From the NCBI GenBank assembly GCA_902774815.1, contig CACYJV010000031.1, positions 1 through 47,970 of the forward strand: a stretch of 47,970 bases of DNA. Reading direction: 5' to 3'. Both the position numbers and the translations under genes were made by a program. The notes below the pieces were generated by a model. It saw only the letters and a list, made by a program, of their open reading frames with translations. It was not told the DNA's origin and made no database searches. This stretch comes from an uncultured Prevotellaceae bacterium. Its GTDB lineage: Bacteria; Bacteroidota; Bacteroidia; Bacteroidales; Bacteroidaceae. Shown one piece after another: positions 8,004 through 15,739 of this stretch; the stretch's first letter is position 1; each line of letters opens with the position of its first letter.

Positions 8004-8045
8004 AAATCTGTAGGCTGCGACCGTAGGGAAGCAGCCGCGAGATTT
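8004..8045. terminator. GC-rich hairpin, likely terminator
   Basis: AAATCT (8004-8009) and GGCTGC (8013-8018) pair with GCAGCC (8031-8036) and AGATTT (8040-8045), giving a two-part stem. On the plus strand it ends in TTTTT. On the minus strand it lies just beyond the last tiny gene of the 8.1-8.9 kb operon. Confidence 0.55.
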
Positions 8046-8112
8046 TTAATATAACAATTTATGTTACTTTAAATCTCTGGCATCGGTAAAGCGGACTGCG
8101 CCCATTCGTCGG

Positions 8113-8205
8113 TCATGACAGCATGAGATAACCGATGAAAGCAAGGTCAGCCAACAATGCGGCACTGGTGATCCAAAGCAGTGCTATGTTCAATGTTCTA
8201 TTCAT
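8113..8205 (-). CDS. 30-residue membrane peptide
   Basis: Short peptide MNRTLNIALLW... almost wholly hydrophobic, ending ...GYLMLS, with one membrane helix. Its ATG overlaps the stop of the preceding gene (ATGA at 8202-8205). A further 15-codon frame starts at 8116 by the same ATGA overlap and ends at 8069. The overlap chain is the main evidence that it is translated. Confidence 0.5.
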   Translation of the reverse strand: MNRTLNIALLWITSAALLADLAFIGYLMLS

Positions 8206-8495
8206 ATCGACAATGATTTGAATGGCACAGAGCCAAAGGTGGCCATCCTTAGAGGCTTAGCCTTGGCTTCCGGTACGTAGTGAATCAACTTGAAGTAAAC
8301 ATCACGTCCATCTGAGCGGTCAGCAGCACAGCAAGGGTGTCAATCGTAAACGGCACCAGGGCAGGCACCACCGGCAAAGGTGGCAAAGGCACAGTTCTTG
8401 CACCCATCACCTGCAACGGTAATTACCTTGGCTCCGTCAATAGAGTCTATCCAGACCTCGCCGACTGCACGTTCTTGTCTATAATTCGTAATCAT
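8202..8495 (-). pseudogene. Cys-rich small protein interrupted by an in-frame TGA
   Basis: Codons 1-51 encode a protein with C-K-N-C-A-F and G-G-A-C-P. Codon 52 is TGA (8340-8342). The same frame continues for 45 codons with H-P-C-C-A-A-D-R-S-D-G-R-D-V-Y-F-K. The Cys-rich knuckle followed by R-x-D-G-R-x-V-x-F resembles small phage or element proteins of Bacteroidetes. The start overlaps the previous gene by ATGA (8492-8495) and the distal stop overlaps the next gene by ATGA (8202-8205), so the intact gene spans the TGA. A nonsense mutation (for example CGA to TGA) is the simplest explanation. Readthrough or selenocysteine is less likely. Confidence 0.6.
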
Positions 8496-8614
8496 AACTT
8501 GTGAGTGTTGAAGTTCTGCAGGAATACATTCTTAATGAAGGCCCTGAAGCCAAAGCAGAAGGTGGCGATACATGCTCCAGTGAGCACCAGTTCAAAATCT
8601 GTCAAATGTTCCAT
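8492..8614 (-). CDS. 40-residue membrane peptide
   Basis: Short protein MEHLTDFELVLTG... with one predicted membrane helix at about residues 8-28 and a polar tail ending FNTHKL. It begins 23 bases after the stop of the helix-turn-helix gene and its stop overlaps the start of the Cys-rich frame. Size and topology recall phage coat or holin-like peptides, but no family is recognised. Confidence 0.5.
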   Translation of the reverse strand: MEHLTDFELVLTGACIATFCFGFRAFIKNVFLQNFNTHKL

Positions 8615-8637
8615 AATTGTATATTTTATGTGATTAT

Positions 8638-8913
8638 TCACTCGAAATAGTCCTGTTTGCGCTGCTGAAGGATACGCAGGTCTGACAGACGGTATTCAAT
8701 CTTCCCCGGACGCTTGCTGACGGGCTCGAGCAAACCCTTCTCTCGCCACCGACGAATATTTCCCTGTCCGAAAATCTTGAAAGCCTTGTTCTGGGAAATA
8801 AGGTCACTCGGATTCTCCATAGCCTCCATCAGCTTCGGTACCAGTGCCGTCGCAAGGTCATTAATGAAGGTGCTGTATGTCACACACTTGTCAGGGAATG
8901 TCAACTGTATCAT
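8638..8913 (-). CDS. helix-turn-helix DNA-binding protein
   Basis: A 91-residue protein. Residues 46-88 (F-G-Q-G-N-I-R-R-W-R-E-K-G-L-L-E-P ... Y-R-L-S-D-L-R) match the MerR/excisionase-type winged helix seen in small Bacteroides phage and element regulators. The frame is open upstream to a TAA near 8990 without another ATG. It is first in a minus-strand series with the tiny membrane peptides, so it may regulate or be expressed with them. Confidence 0.65.
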   Translation of the reverse strand: MIQLTFPDKCVTYSTFINDLATALVPKLMEAMENPSDLISQNKAFKIFGQGNIRRWREKGLLEPVSKRPGKIEYRLSDLRILQQRKQDYFE

Positions 8914-10004
8914 ATCTTCTGTGCCTGTTTCTATCCCGTCGGCATCGGTTTTAGTGAGTATTGTTTGTGACGCTGTTGTTTGAAGTTATCGGCTGATTGA
9001 GTTTTAGATCTTTCTTCCTTTGAAAGTCTTTTTTTACCGAAGTCAGCCTTATGTTATCAAAATTTCCAGTCGTCATCGACTGCATATCGCTTTGAGTCTT
9101 TTTCCTTGCTACCCCAAAGAGAGGCCAATGAAGTAGCCTTCGCCAAGAAATTCGGGAAGAAATATAGCGGAATACCCAGATTCATGAATCTGCGGAAGGC
9201 TGCTGCTGGATTTGTTTCCGAATAGTATATGGTTCTTGGCATGGTTACGAGCCTCCCTACCTTTGCAAGGGAAAAGGACTCGCAGGAAAGCGACATGAAC
9301 CCTATGAGGTGGAAATAACACATGGACAGGACGAAGATAAGCCAGAAAAGACACCCACCCCGTTTCGGGTGCCGTCAAGCATTGACGGTTGTATTGGTGA
9401 AGCTGCGTCTGGCTGTCATCACAGACTCCCTCCAGGAAAGCGGATGGGCATCTCACAAGAGAAGGTAACAAGCAGGGCTGAGATTCAACAAAGGAAGGTG
9501 GTAGTGTCAGGCCGTGTCCCGTCATCATGGTACTGAGGTCTTGCAGACACATGTGTTTGTGAGACGGTGGATTGTGTATGTACGGTTTGCCGTGCATACT
9601 CTATCCAGCGAACAGTACGACGATGACGATATAGGACACCGCCGGACTCTGCTGCCCCTTTGGGGAACCTCGCCCGTCGTGCAGGAACCCTTGCAGGGAG
9701 ATACCTGTTCACTTTCAGGAGGATTAAGAGGCTTTGGTGGTGCCAAATGCAAGCATCCTGTTCAAGTCCCATCAGAGGCATGAACTGGCGAGACAGAGGC
9801 CACACTGGCAGACTTTGGACGGTTCCGCAAGCTGCTGACGTGCCGTCAGGGATGGTTCCCCAATCCTGATGCCGGGAATGATCCAGGACAGCACATTAGC
9901 AAGCTGCCCGGAATGGGTCATGTCCGCCAATGGGGTCACGCCGCGAGTGAGTTTTTGGATCTGATGACCATTTTCAGTACAGAAGTCAAAATCTGAATAG
10001 CACA
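8914..10004. other. degenerate DNA without a credible gene
   Basis: About 1.1 kb in which reading frames are short, overlap on both strands and look like chance. It holds a segment at about 9140-9320 related to 10520-10740, a TTGG/TACCTTTGC promoter-like pair near 9236-9265 on the plus strand, and tandem hairpins at about 9350-9390 (CCCG/CGGG; CCGTCAA/TTGACGG). Confidence 0.5.
9140..9320 (+). repeat. degenerate segment, copy A
   Basis: Contains ATAGCGGAATACCC, then CTGCGGAAGGCTGCTGC, then TACCTTTGCAAGGGAAAA. The same three blocks recur in order at 10520-10740. Translated, this copy reads K-Y-S-G-I-P-R-F-M-N-L-R-K-A-A-A-G-F before a stop. The two copies probably derive from one ancestral gene. 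Confidence 0.55.
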
Positions 10005-10011
10005 AGAAAAA

Positions 10012-10035
10012 GAGGCAAGTCTCACGACTGGCCTC
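10012..10035 (-). terminator. ssb terminator
   Basis: GAGGC (10012-10016) pairs with GCCTC (10031-10035) and AGTC with GACT inside. Read on the minus strand the stem is followed by TTTTTCTT. It lies 54 bases beyond the ssb stop codon. Confidence 0.7.
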
Positions 10036-10088
10036 CGTCCAAATGAAAAAGAATTTTATATTAATCGTATGAACTGAAGGAGGGTTCT

Positions 10089-10436
10089 CTAACCCTCCTG
10101 TGTATCTTTTTTCTCGATCTTCTCAATGGCGGTAGCCTTCCATGAGAGAGCGAAGTGTTCTTTCTCGTCCTTGCCGACGAAGGTGCGTGGTTCGAAGAAT
10201 CCTTCCACCTTGATAAGGGTGCCCTTCTTCAGGAGTTCCAGCTTGGGACTGCCCACCTTGGTATTCACTTCGATGTCCTGCAGAGCAGAGACGCGCTTTT
10301 CGTTACCATCCTTGTCCTTGACGGTGCGGGCGATTGCGAGAGGGAATCTGCCCCATGCGCTGCCGTTCTCATTGTTCTTAACTGTAGCGTCTGCTGCTAC
10401 GAAACCGGTCACTGTGAAATTGTTGTTAGTTGCCAT
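10089..10436 (-). CDS. ssb: single-stranded DNA-binding protein
   Basis: A 115-residue OB-fold protein that coats single-stranded DNA, here presumably the strand entering the recipient or made during replication of the element. Seen: N-F-T-V-T-G-F-V-A-A-D-A-T at the start, W-G-R-F-P-L-A-I-A near residue 30, and L-L-K-K-G-T-L-I-K-V-E-G-F-F in the middle. It is close to the short SSB paralogues of Bacteroides mobile elements and lacks the long acidic tail of the housekeeping SSB. The ATG at 10436 is chosen because homology begins there; upstream residues in frame are not SSB-like. A TTTGC-containing promoter-like element is present on the minus strand near 10504-10512. Confidence 0.85.
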   Translation of the reverse strand: MATNNNFTVTGFVAADATVKNNENGSAWGRFPLAIARTVKDKDGNEKRVSALQDIEVNTKVGSPKLELLKKGTLIKVEGFFEPRTFVGKDEKEHFALSWKATAIEKIEKKDTQEG

Positions 10437-10519
10437 AATCTTTAATTTTAAAGGGTTTAACTTATAATTTTTACGTGCAATACAGAGCCAACAAGGAACA
10501 GTCATGCAAAGACAAGGAA

Positions 10520-10740
10520 TAACAAGGAAATTTAGCGGAATACCCCATTTCCTTTAGGCATACCGTTAAGAAGAAAATGCGGAAGGCTGCCGCCAAATTT
10601 GTGCAGGGATAAGGAGTCCTCGACTGGTACTTGACGGATGACGCTTGGGCTACCTTTGCAAAGGAAAAATATGAGTGGACCCGCATAAGAAAGGAAAGAG
10701 GCAACCGATAACGGCAATAAGTGACTGGTACGAAAGCCGC
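10520..10740 (+). repeat. degenerate segment, copy B
   Basis: Contains TTAGCGGAATACCC, ATGCGGAAGGCTGCCGCC and TACCTTTGCAAAGGAAAA in the same order as copy A. From 10581 one frame reads M-R-K-A-A-A-K-F-V-Q-G, a stop, then G-V-L-D-W-Y-L-T-D-D-A-W and A-T-F-A-K-E-K-Y-E-W, which looks like the remains of a protein. Confidence 0.55.
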
Positions 10741-11173
10741 AGATGCATGGATGGTGCCAGTGAGGACAGCAAGCGGAGCAGGATCAACCACCAACCCCAG
10801 AGAACCGTAAAAGGATGAGAGAGACGGGAAGTTAGTTCTGCCCAGCAGACGAACACAGAACCAAGGTAGGATGTTCAGGAACCAATGAAAAGGTTAATGC
10901 ATTATGGTAGTGGAGTCCAAGGATTATGAGCAGCACCAGGACGAAAAGGTCACGAGAGAACACACTGCCGGAATGGAACCAGGTGACATGAAGGAGAAGA
11001 AAGAAGCAGGAAGGGCAAGAAAGCCCTCCCACATACGAAAGAGAAAGAAACAAATCAAAGAACGGACGGAGCCGTCTGAGACTGCTAACCTACCATATAA
11101 GTGTTATTTGGGAGGTTTTGACAAATATATTAATTACATTTGTCTGGTACGGACAAGCTTCTGTAGATCTTTA

Positions 11174-11203
11174 GAGCCACCAACCTTCTCAGGCGGGTGG
11201 CTC
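11174..11203. repeat. perfect inverted repeat beyond the 684-residue gene
   Basis: GAGCCACC (11174-11181) pairs with GGTGGCTC (11196-11203) across a 14-base loop, 37 bases beyond the stop of the minus-strand operon. No T-run follows on either strand, so it may be a weak terminator or a protein-binding site. Confidence 0.55.
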
Positions 11204-11239
11204 AATCAAAAAATATGGATAAAAAAATCAGACTTCGGA

Positions 11240-13294
11240 CTATGCATCCTTGTTGCAGTTTACAAATTCTGCAAATTCTCCAGGATAAACAGTATTCTTT
11301 CCCATGGCTCTGTTACCTAATATCCTGTATAGAGTTGCATACTCGGTAAACCCGTATTTTTCCTTTAATTCTGTCAGCTCTGCTTTCTCTGAATACTCTT
11401 CTATGATGTTTTTCCTTGTTGCATCATCTAAGTTGTCGGTATGACAGTCGGCCTTTACAACGCCTAAAGAATCTATTATCTTCTTGACTTCTGACAACTG
11501 GAAATCCAGAACTCTCGCAATAATGGCTATTGGTACACCAGCTTCATACATCTTGACCATACCTGCGTATTTCTTGATATATTTGGATGATAACTGCTCT
11601 ACCGACACTCTTCTGGTATATTTACCGTTTGCATCTCGTTCGAGATAATTATAAATGTCGTTATAAGTAATGTTAAACTCAAAATGCCATCCTCCTATGA
11701 CAATCTTAAGAGTAAACTCTTGAATGTCATTCCAGGTTCTATGATTATTCCAGAGTACCTCTACCTTTGAGGGGTCAATCTTCAGAATATTGAAATAGTC
11801 AGTATCTGGATAGTCTTCGTAATCAAAAAACTCAGGGAATAATTTACTCTCAGGCTTGTAGTACGAATGTTTCACATGTACGCGTTCTTCTATCCGATCT
11901 GGTATATGACCATTCTGCAGATAGACCAACTCGTGGCCGAAATAATACCCGGCAATATCGTCAGGACTCTTCTTGTGAGTAAATTCAAGCTTTTCGTTTA
12001 GTTCCAGCAAGTCCAAGACAACTCTTCTATCCAATTCGACAGAACGTTTGATACCATAAATACATGCTTCAAGGTAATAGGTCCTGTTCTTGTCAGAATT
12101 AACACAGATGATTTTTGTAGAACCACCAAAAATAACAGCTTTTGCTTCATCAGTCATATAAAACTTATCATCCATACGGAAAACAGGTCCAGGATAAGGC
12201 GTGTAACTGTCCACGACACGTACAAAATCATCATTCTTCGGGTTCCGCTTTGTGATATGATGGAAAAAGTACTTGACCATCAACTGTTGTGGAATAACCT
12301 CTCTTGTATAGTTTCCGTCCTTATCCTTCTTAAGGTAAAGGTTGACGTCTTCGTCAGAAAGCTTCGCCTGAAGCGGTTCATCATCAACGATAGCACATAT
12401 CCTGTATTCGTCATAGCCTGTCCGGCGGACACAACAGTCCTTTACGTCAAACCAGAGGTCTGACACATTGATGTCCCTTACTTCGACATTCCACACATTT
12501 GGTGCGTCGATATAGCCACAGTATTCACCTCTTTCTCTGACAATCTCATGTTCTGCTATTATTTCATCCCTGAAGTATTTTACAGCAAGCTGACTCCTAT
12601 ACCACCACGATGATATATACGATGCTATAATTCCATAATCGGAAAAGGTCATACACTCACGGGCATCCTTAGCTTCCAAGTCTTTCTTATATGTCCTTCG
12701 GTTGATGTGTAGGCATATCTGAAGATGTATAAAACTGGCATCCAGTTCAAAGTCTACGCGAGCATAGTAAATCCAGTCTTCAAGTTCATAATCCGTCGGG
12801 CTTGTTTCTTCTGTAGGCATCATAATGTGACGTATAATCTTCTGAGAGGATTCCATTGGCTGAGCCATCATGACGGCAAACTCATCACCTTGATAGTCTT
12901 CTTCATAAGAAGGTTGCACGGCTTTCATCTGTTCCTGAATGGCTTTCAAACTCTCGTATGCGGCCTTGGATTCCTCGCTCTCCTCTTCCAGGAGATCTTC
13001 ATCATCTAGACAGATTTCTTCTGGAGAATCTCCAGTCTCTTCTAAGCTTTCGTCATAATCTGTGGCAAAATAGTAATTCTCATCTTCCGAAACGCAGAAA
13101 GTGCCGTCCAAGGACGGATTCTCAATAACATACATTTTCGTATAACCGAAGACATTGGCATCGTCACCAGCTATATCATCACGAGTCTTATCATCACTTG
13201 TCCGAGGACGTTTGATCTCCCAAAGGATGACGATGGCGTAATATACCAAAAGGATTATTATAAGTATGAAAACATATGTACTGAATACTGACAT
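11240..13294 (-). CDS. membrane-anchored repeat protein of unknown function
   Basis: A 684-residue protein with one N-terminal membrane helix (about residues 7-25), then an acidic, probably disordered linker (about 70-165), then several repeats of an unrecognised alpha/beta domain. Two copies are clear: residues 315-343 (Y-L-K-K-D-K-D-G-N-Y-T-R-E-V) and 545-573 (Y-L-E-R-D-A-N-G-K-Y-T-R-R-V). Weaker ones lie near 205-245 and 400-455. Residues 570-665 contain two helix-turn-helix-like stretches. It is the last gene of a five-gene minus-strand operon, 12 bases after the TraM-like gene. The context suggests a role in the conjugation machinery or a linked envelope system; no known domain was recognised. 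Confidence 0.65.
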   Translation of the reverse strand: MSVFSTYVFILIIILLVYYAIVILWEIKRPRTSDDKTRDDIAGDDANVFGYTKMYVIENPSLDGTFCVSEDENYYFATDYDESLEETGDSPEEICLDDEDLLEEESEESKAAYESLKAIQEQMKAVQPSYEEDYQGDEFAVMMAQPMESSQKIIRHIMMPTEETSPTDYELEDWIYYARVDFELDASFIHLQICLHINRRTYKKDLEAKDARECMTFSDYGIIASYISSWWYRSQLAVKYFRDEIIAEHEIVRERGEYCGYIDAPNVWNVEVRDINVSDLWFDVKDCCVRRTGYDEYRICAIVDDEPLQAKLSDEDVNLYLKKDKDGNYTREVIPQQLMVKYFFHHITKRNPKNDDFVRVVDSYTPYPGPVFRMDDKFYMTDEAKAVIFGGSTKIICVNSDKNRTYYLEACIYGIKRSVELDRRVVLDLLELNEKLEFTHKKSPDDIAGYYFGHELVYLQNGHIPDRIEERVHVKHSYYKPESKLFPEFFDYEDYPDTDYFNILKIDPSKVEVLWNNHRTWNDIQEFTLKIVIGGWHFEFNITYNDIYNYLERDANGKYTRRVSVEQLSSKYIKKYAGMVKMYEAGVPIAIIARVLDFQLSEVKKIIDSLGVVKADCHTDNLDDATRKNIIEEYSEKAELTELKEKYGFTEYATLYRILGNRAMGKNTVYPGEFAEFVNCNKDA

Positions 13295-13306
13295 AATCTA
13301 TTGTTT

Positions 13307-13726
13307 TTAGTTGATACTATCATTGGGTATTTCATTTTCTATATATACTTTTATTGCCCCCCTGGTGAAGATGTCACCGAAGAAACTTACGGCATTGGAT
13401 GCCCAAAGCTTTATTCTGTCAAGAGGTTCTCTTCTAACTTCTTGCTGTGTTGTTTTATCCTCTGTTGATATATCTACTCTATGATCCTTTTTGATAGAGA
13501 TTGTATCAGATTCAACTATTGTGAGGTAAAAACTGTCTGTCTTGTTTTGTAGCTCGTTAATCCCCGTTTCTTGCTCTACAGATGAATATCTGTTGTGTGG
13601 TGGTTCTGTGGGTGTTTGGAATAAGTCTATTGCCAGATACCCTAACAAAACCAGTCCTATGAATGCAATAGCCGGAAGGACGAACTTCGGCTGCTTGAAA
13701 TCAATCTTTTCTAAAGGCATACTCAT
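13307..13726 (-). CDS. TraM-like N-terminal membrane protein
   Basis: A 139-residue protein with a short cytoplasmic N-terminus (D-F-K-Q-P-K-F-V-L-P, residues 9-18), one membrane helix (about 17-36) and a polar outer segment. The motif before the helix resembles the N-terminus of TraM (VirB10-like) proteins of Bacteroides conjugative transposons, but the protein is far shorter than TraM and lacks its large C-terminal domain. The start overlaps the end of the upstream gene by 26 bases; the internal ATG at 13720 is an alternative. Truncated TraM or a specialised short homologue are both possible. Confidence 0.5.
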   Translation of the reverse strand: MSMPLEKIDFKQPKFVLPAIAFIGLVLLGYLAIDLFQTPTEPPHNRYSSVEQETGINELQNKTDSFYLTIVESDTISIKKDHRVDISTEDKTTQQEVRREPLDRIKLWASNAVSFFGDIFTRGAIKVYIENEIPNDSIN

Positions 13727-14765
13727 GCATTATTTCTGTTACCATTTCATCTATATCTTTCTGTACTCCATAGAAGTTTGCATACAGAACCCTTTCTTGG
13801 GCTTCTCTGGAATCAAATGAATACGGGTTGACAGAACTGACAGCTTCGCTAATCAAATCATAAGACCCCCATTTATAACCCTCACTGATATTATATTTAT
13901 GCGGTTCGCCTGACGGTACTAAACCAGTGACAAGCTGACTGAACGGTTTTAGGAGAAGCTGGTGAGTAGGCGAGCCTACTATCATGAGATAGTCATGACA
14001 GAATCTGTCAGACAGATCAAAATCGTCACCGTCCCGGTGTAATATCCAGAAGAGTTCTTTTGAGACCAGCCGGGAAATCATTATTCGGAGTGTATCGATC
14101 ATCTCTACCAGCTGTTCCCATGCTTTCCGATTGTAGGCGGTAATGAAAGGATTGATTAAGGAGTATATCTCCGGATCGGTCTTTAACACCTCGAACATGT
14201 CATTATAGTCATGGTTAAGGAAAGACAGCACATGAGGCATGTCCGAATACTTACCCAGCCAGAATGCCGGTTCCGTCAGACCTACGCTGTTGACTCGCTT
14301 TTTTATGCTATCCTTTTCGGCCATGTCTCTAAATTCCTCAGTAAGGAATACACGTCCTGTAAGTATCTGATGATAAGTCTCAGGATCCTCGCGGTATTCC
14401 GGATATAACATATTTCTATCCGCGTCAAATGGTTTCTTGCGGTAGTTCATAAAGAACCATAAGCAAGCAGCTAAGAAATTTGCAGCTGCTTTCATATAAA
14501 ATGTTTCGCCAGTTATGCCCGTGACATTGAGTAATTTTTCGGCAAAGGCCGTTGTGTCCTGAAGTGTAGGAAGATATTTCAACTGGATAGGATTAAAGCG
14601 CATCGAGCGCCTAATATCTGAAATATTTAAGACGCGCATAAAACGTTTTTGCCGTTTCAACTCTTCAACTGACGGTACGTCAGACGGGGAGAGCAATTCT
14701 TCCATTTCTCCCTCCCAGTTTCGTCTGTATAGCGAAATTAGACGGTTTGCCTCTATTATAATCAT
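13701..14765 (-). CDS. coupling-protein-like (TraG/MobC) protein lacking ATPase motifs
   Basis: A 354-residue soluble protein. Residues 55-90 (R-F-N-P-I-Q ... Y-L-P-T-L-Q-D) and 200-285 (L-K-T-D-P-E-I-Y-S-L-I-N-P-F ... I-S-R-L-V-S-K-E-L-F-W-I-L) align by eye with the middle of Bacteroidetes type IV coupling proteins (MobC/TraG, about 670 residues). The N-terminal membrane segments, the Walker A loop and the Walker B segment (D-E-x-P-T) are all absent; the last 70 residues are unrelated to the family. It therefore cannot be a normal coupling ATPase and may be a partner or regulator of one, or a remnant kept for another job. It sits mid-operon, 9 bases after the secreted protein gene and overlapping the next gene. 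Confidence 0.55.
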   Translation of the reverse strand: MIIIEANRLISLYRRNWEGEMEELLSPSDVPSVEELKRQKRFMRVLNISDIRRSMRFNPIQLKYLPTLQDTTAFAEKLLNVTGITGETFYMKAAANFLAACLWFFMNYRKKPFDADRNMLYPEYREDPETYHQILTGRVFLTEEFRDMAEKDSIKKRVNSVGLTEPAFWLGKYSDMPHVLSFLNHDYNDMFEVLKTDPEIYSLINPFITAYNRKAWEQLVEMIDTLRIMISRLVSKELFWILHRDGDDFDLSDRFCHDYLMIVGSPTHQLLLKPFSQLVTGLVPSGEPHKYNISEGYKWGSYDLISEAVSSVNPYSFDSREAQERVLYANFYGVQKDIDEMVTEIMHEYAFRKD

Positions 14766-14774
14766 AACCAGAAA

Positions 14775-15287
14775 CTATCTATGTATTTTCCTACGACAAA
14801 GTTCATCTTCATTTTCCTCTGTAGGTACAGTGGAAGCCGATTCTTGTTCGATATTCACTTCCGGTATGATGTCAAACCGTAAAGTCATAACATCAGAACC
14901 AGGAATGGTGACGAACTTTGCTTTCCTGGCAATTTCATCCATATTGAGAGAAGCGGTTTTTTCCTGAGCTATATCACATAGCTTGCTATAGATCTTCTCA
15001 AGATCCTCAAAACCGCAGCCTTCAGCATCAATAGAATAGGAAACTAAAGCTTGCGGGTAGATAGACTGCTCTCTGTTGTATTCAACCTTAACAGATTCAT
15101 CAAGCACACTACCGACATCGAATCTTACCAACACACTGTCATAACACTCCCCTTCAAGGTTGAGCATGTCTATTTTTCTTTCAAAGGTAACATCATAAAG
15201 AACTGATGTTTCCGAACCAATATCTTGCGCGAATGTCATTATCACTGATAACATCAACGCCATAATACAAACTATCTTCTTCATCAT
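14775..15287 (-). CDS. secreted protein of unknown function
   Basis: A 170-residue protein with a signal peptide (hydrophobic residues 5-19, cleavage likely after T-F-A). The mature part is acidic and mixed alpha/beta with no recognised domain. Two adjacent ATGs (15287 and 15284) are possible starts; the gene overlaps the stop of the preceding gene by a few bases, indicating translational coupling. Second gene of the five-gene operon and probably periplasmic. Confidence 0.6.
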   Translation of the reverse strand: MMKKIVCIMALMLSVIMTFAQDIGSETSVLYDVTFERKIDMLNLEGECYDSVLVRFDVGSVLDESVKVEYNREQSIYPQALVSYSIDAEGCGFEDLEKIYSKLCDIAQEKTASLNMDEIARKAKFVTIPGSDVMTLRFDIIPEVNIEQESASTVPTEENEDELCRRKIHR

Positions 15288-15739
15288 TCTATATTTGAAA
15301 TATTATTAAGTCTTTCATAGATGTATTCGTTATCATCCTTCTGGACACTCGAAATCTTCCCTTCTTCAAATTTAATGGTAAGACGGCTAAAACCTCTTCT
15401 ACCATAGTTGTACGTTATCTCATCCAGATACTCGGTTTTATCAAACTTCGTGGGTTGACCCAGAAGAATGATAACAGAATCCTTCGACATTCCTGTATGA
15501 ATGGTTACATCTTTTTTTCCGTTAGTGACCTGAAAATATTCGATCGGCTGTGAATTTTTCTGTTCCTCAACGGTAGATCTTGCGATTATAAAGGCAACAA
15601 TAGATACAATAATACTGACCACCCAGAATGCGATAATTATTCCACAGCCCAATTTCAGAAAACGAGCAAAACACCCGTCTTTCTTTTCGACATACACATA
15701 GTGTACTTGACTATTCGGATTCTCCTGAACTTGTTCCAT
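15284..15739 (-). CDS. membrane protein with BamE/SmpA-like domain
   Basis: A 151-residue protein: cytoplasmic N-terminus (1-28), one membrane helix (about 30-53) and an outer domain (about 75-145). That domain contains G-M-S-K-D-S-V-I-I-L-L-G-Q-P and L-T-I-K-F-E-E-G-K-I, the two hallmarks of the SmpA/OmlA (BamE-like) fold. BamE itself is a lipoprotein; this one is anchored by a helix, so it is a structural relative rather than BamE. First gene of the operon that runs to 11240. Its upstream region holds four hairpins and the second 28-bp repeat. Confidence 0.6.
   Translation of the reverse strand: MEQVQENPNSQVHYVYVEKKDGCFARFLKLGCGIIIAFWVVSIIVSIVAFIIARSTVEEQKNSQPIEYFQVTNGKKDVTIHTGMSKDSVIILLGQPTKFDKTEYLDEITYNYGRRGFSRLTIKFEEGKISSVQKDDNEYIYERLNNISNIE

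Larger units (their letters stand above)
7305..8068. other. gene-free stretch with regulatory-looking repeats
   Basis: No credible gene on either strand. It holds a -7-like minus-strand element (7420-7427), one copy of a 28-bp repeat (7463-7490), an inverted repeat TTGTCGAC/GTCAACAA near 7940-7962, and the GC-rich hairpin at 8004-8045. Confidence 0.6.
10437..11239. other. gene-poor stretch with second degenerate segment
   Basis: No gene I can support. It contains copy B of the degenerate segment and a plus-strand frame at 10904-11320 that is very rich in Lys/Glu and runs into the end of the next gene, so it is probably chance. A TACATTTG promoter-like element lies at about 11136-11143. A perfect inverted repeat follows at 11174-11203. 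Confidence 0.5.

Noticed and set aside
8340-8342. Selenocysteine codon
   Set aside because: No selenoprotein machinery or recognisable SECIS in the window; a nonsense mutation is simpler.
9109-9805. Several 70-160-codon frames on both strands
   Set aside because: They overlap on both strands, have no domain or signal, and contain the degenerate segment; probably chance.
8914-10004. Retron or group II intron RNA
   Set aside because: No reverse transcriptase gene and no domain V-like hairpin were found.
10904-11320. 138-codon plus-strand frame
   Set aside because: Low-complexity Lys/Glu run that continues into the end of the 684-residue gene on the opposite strand; no family.
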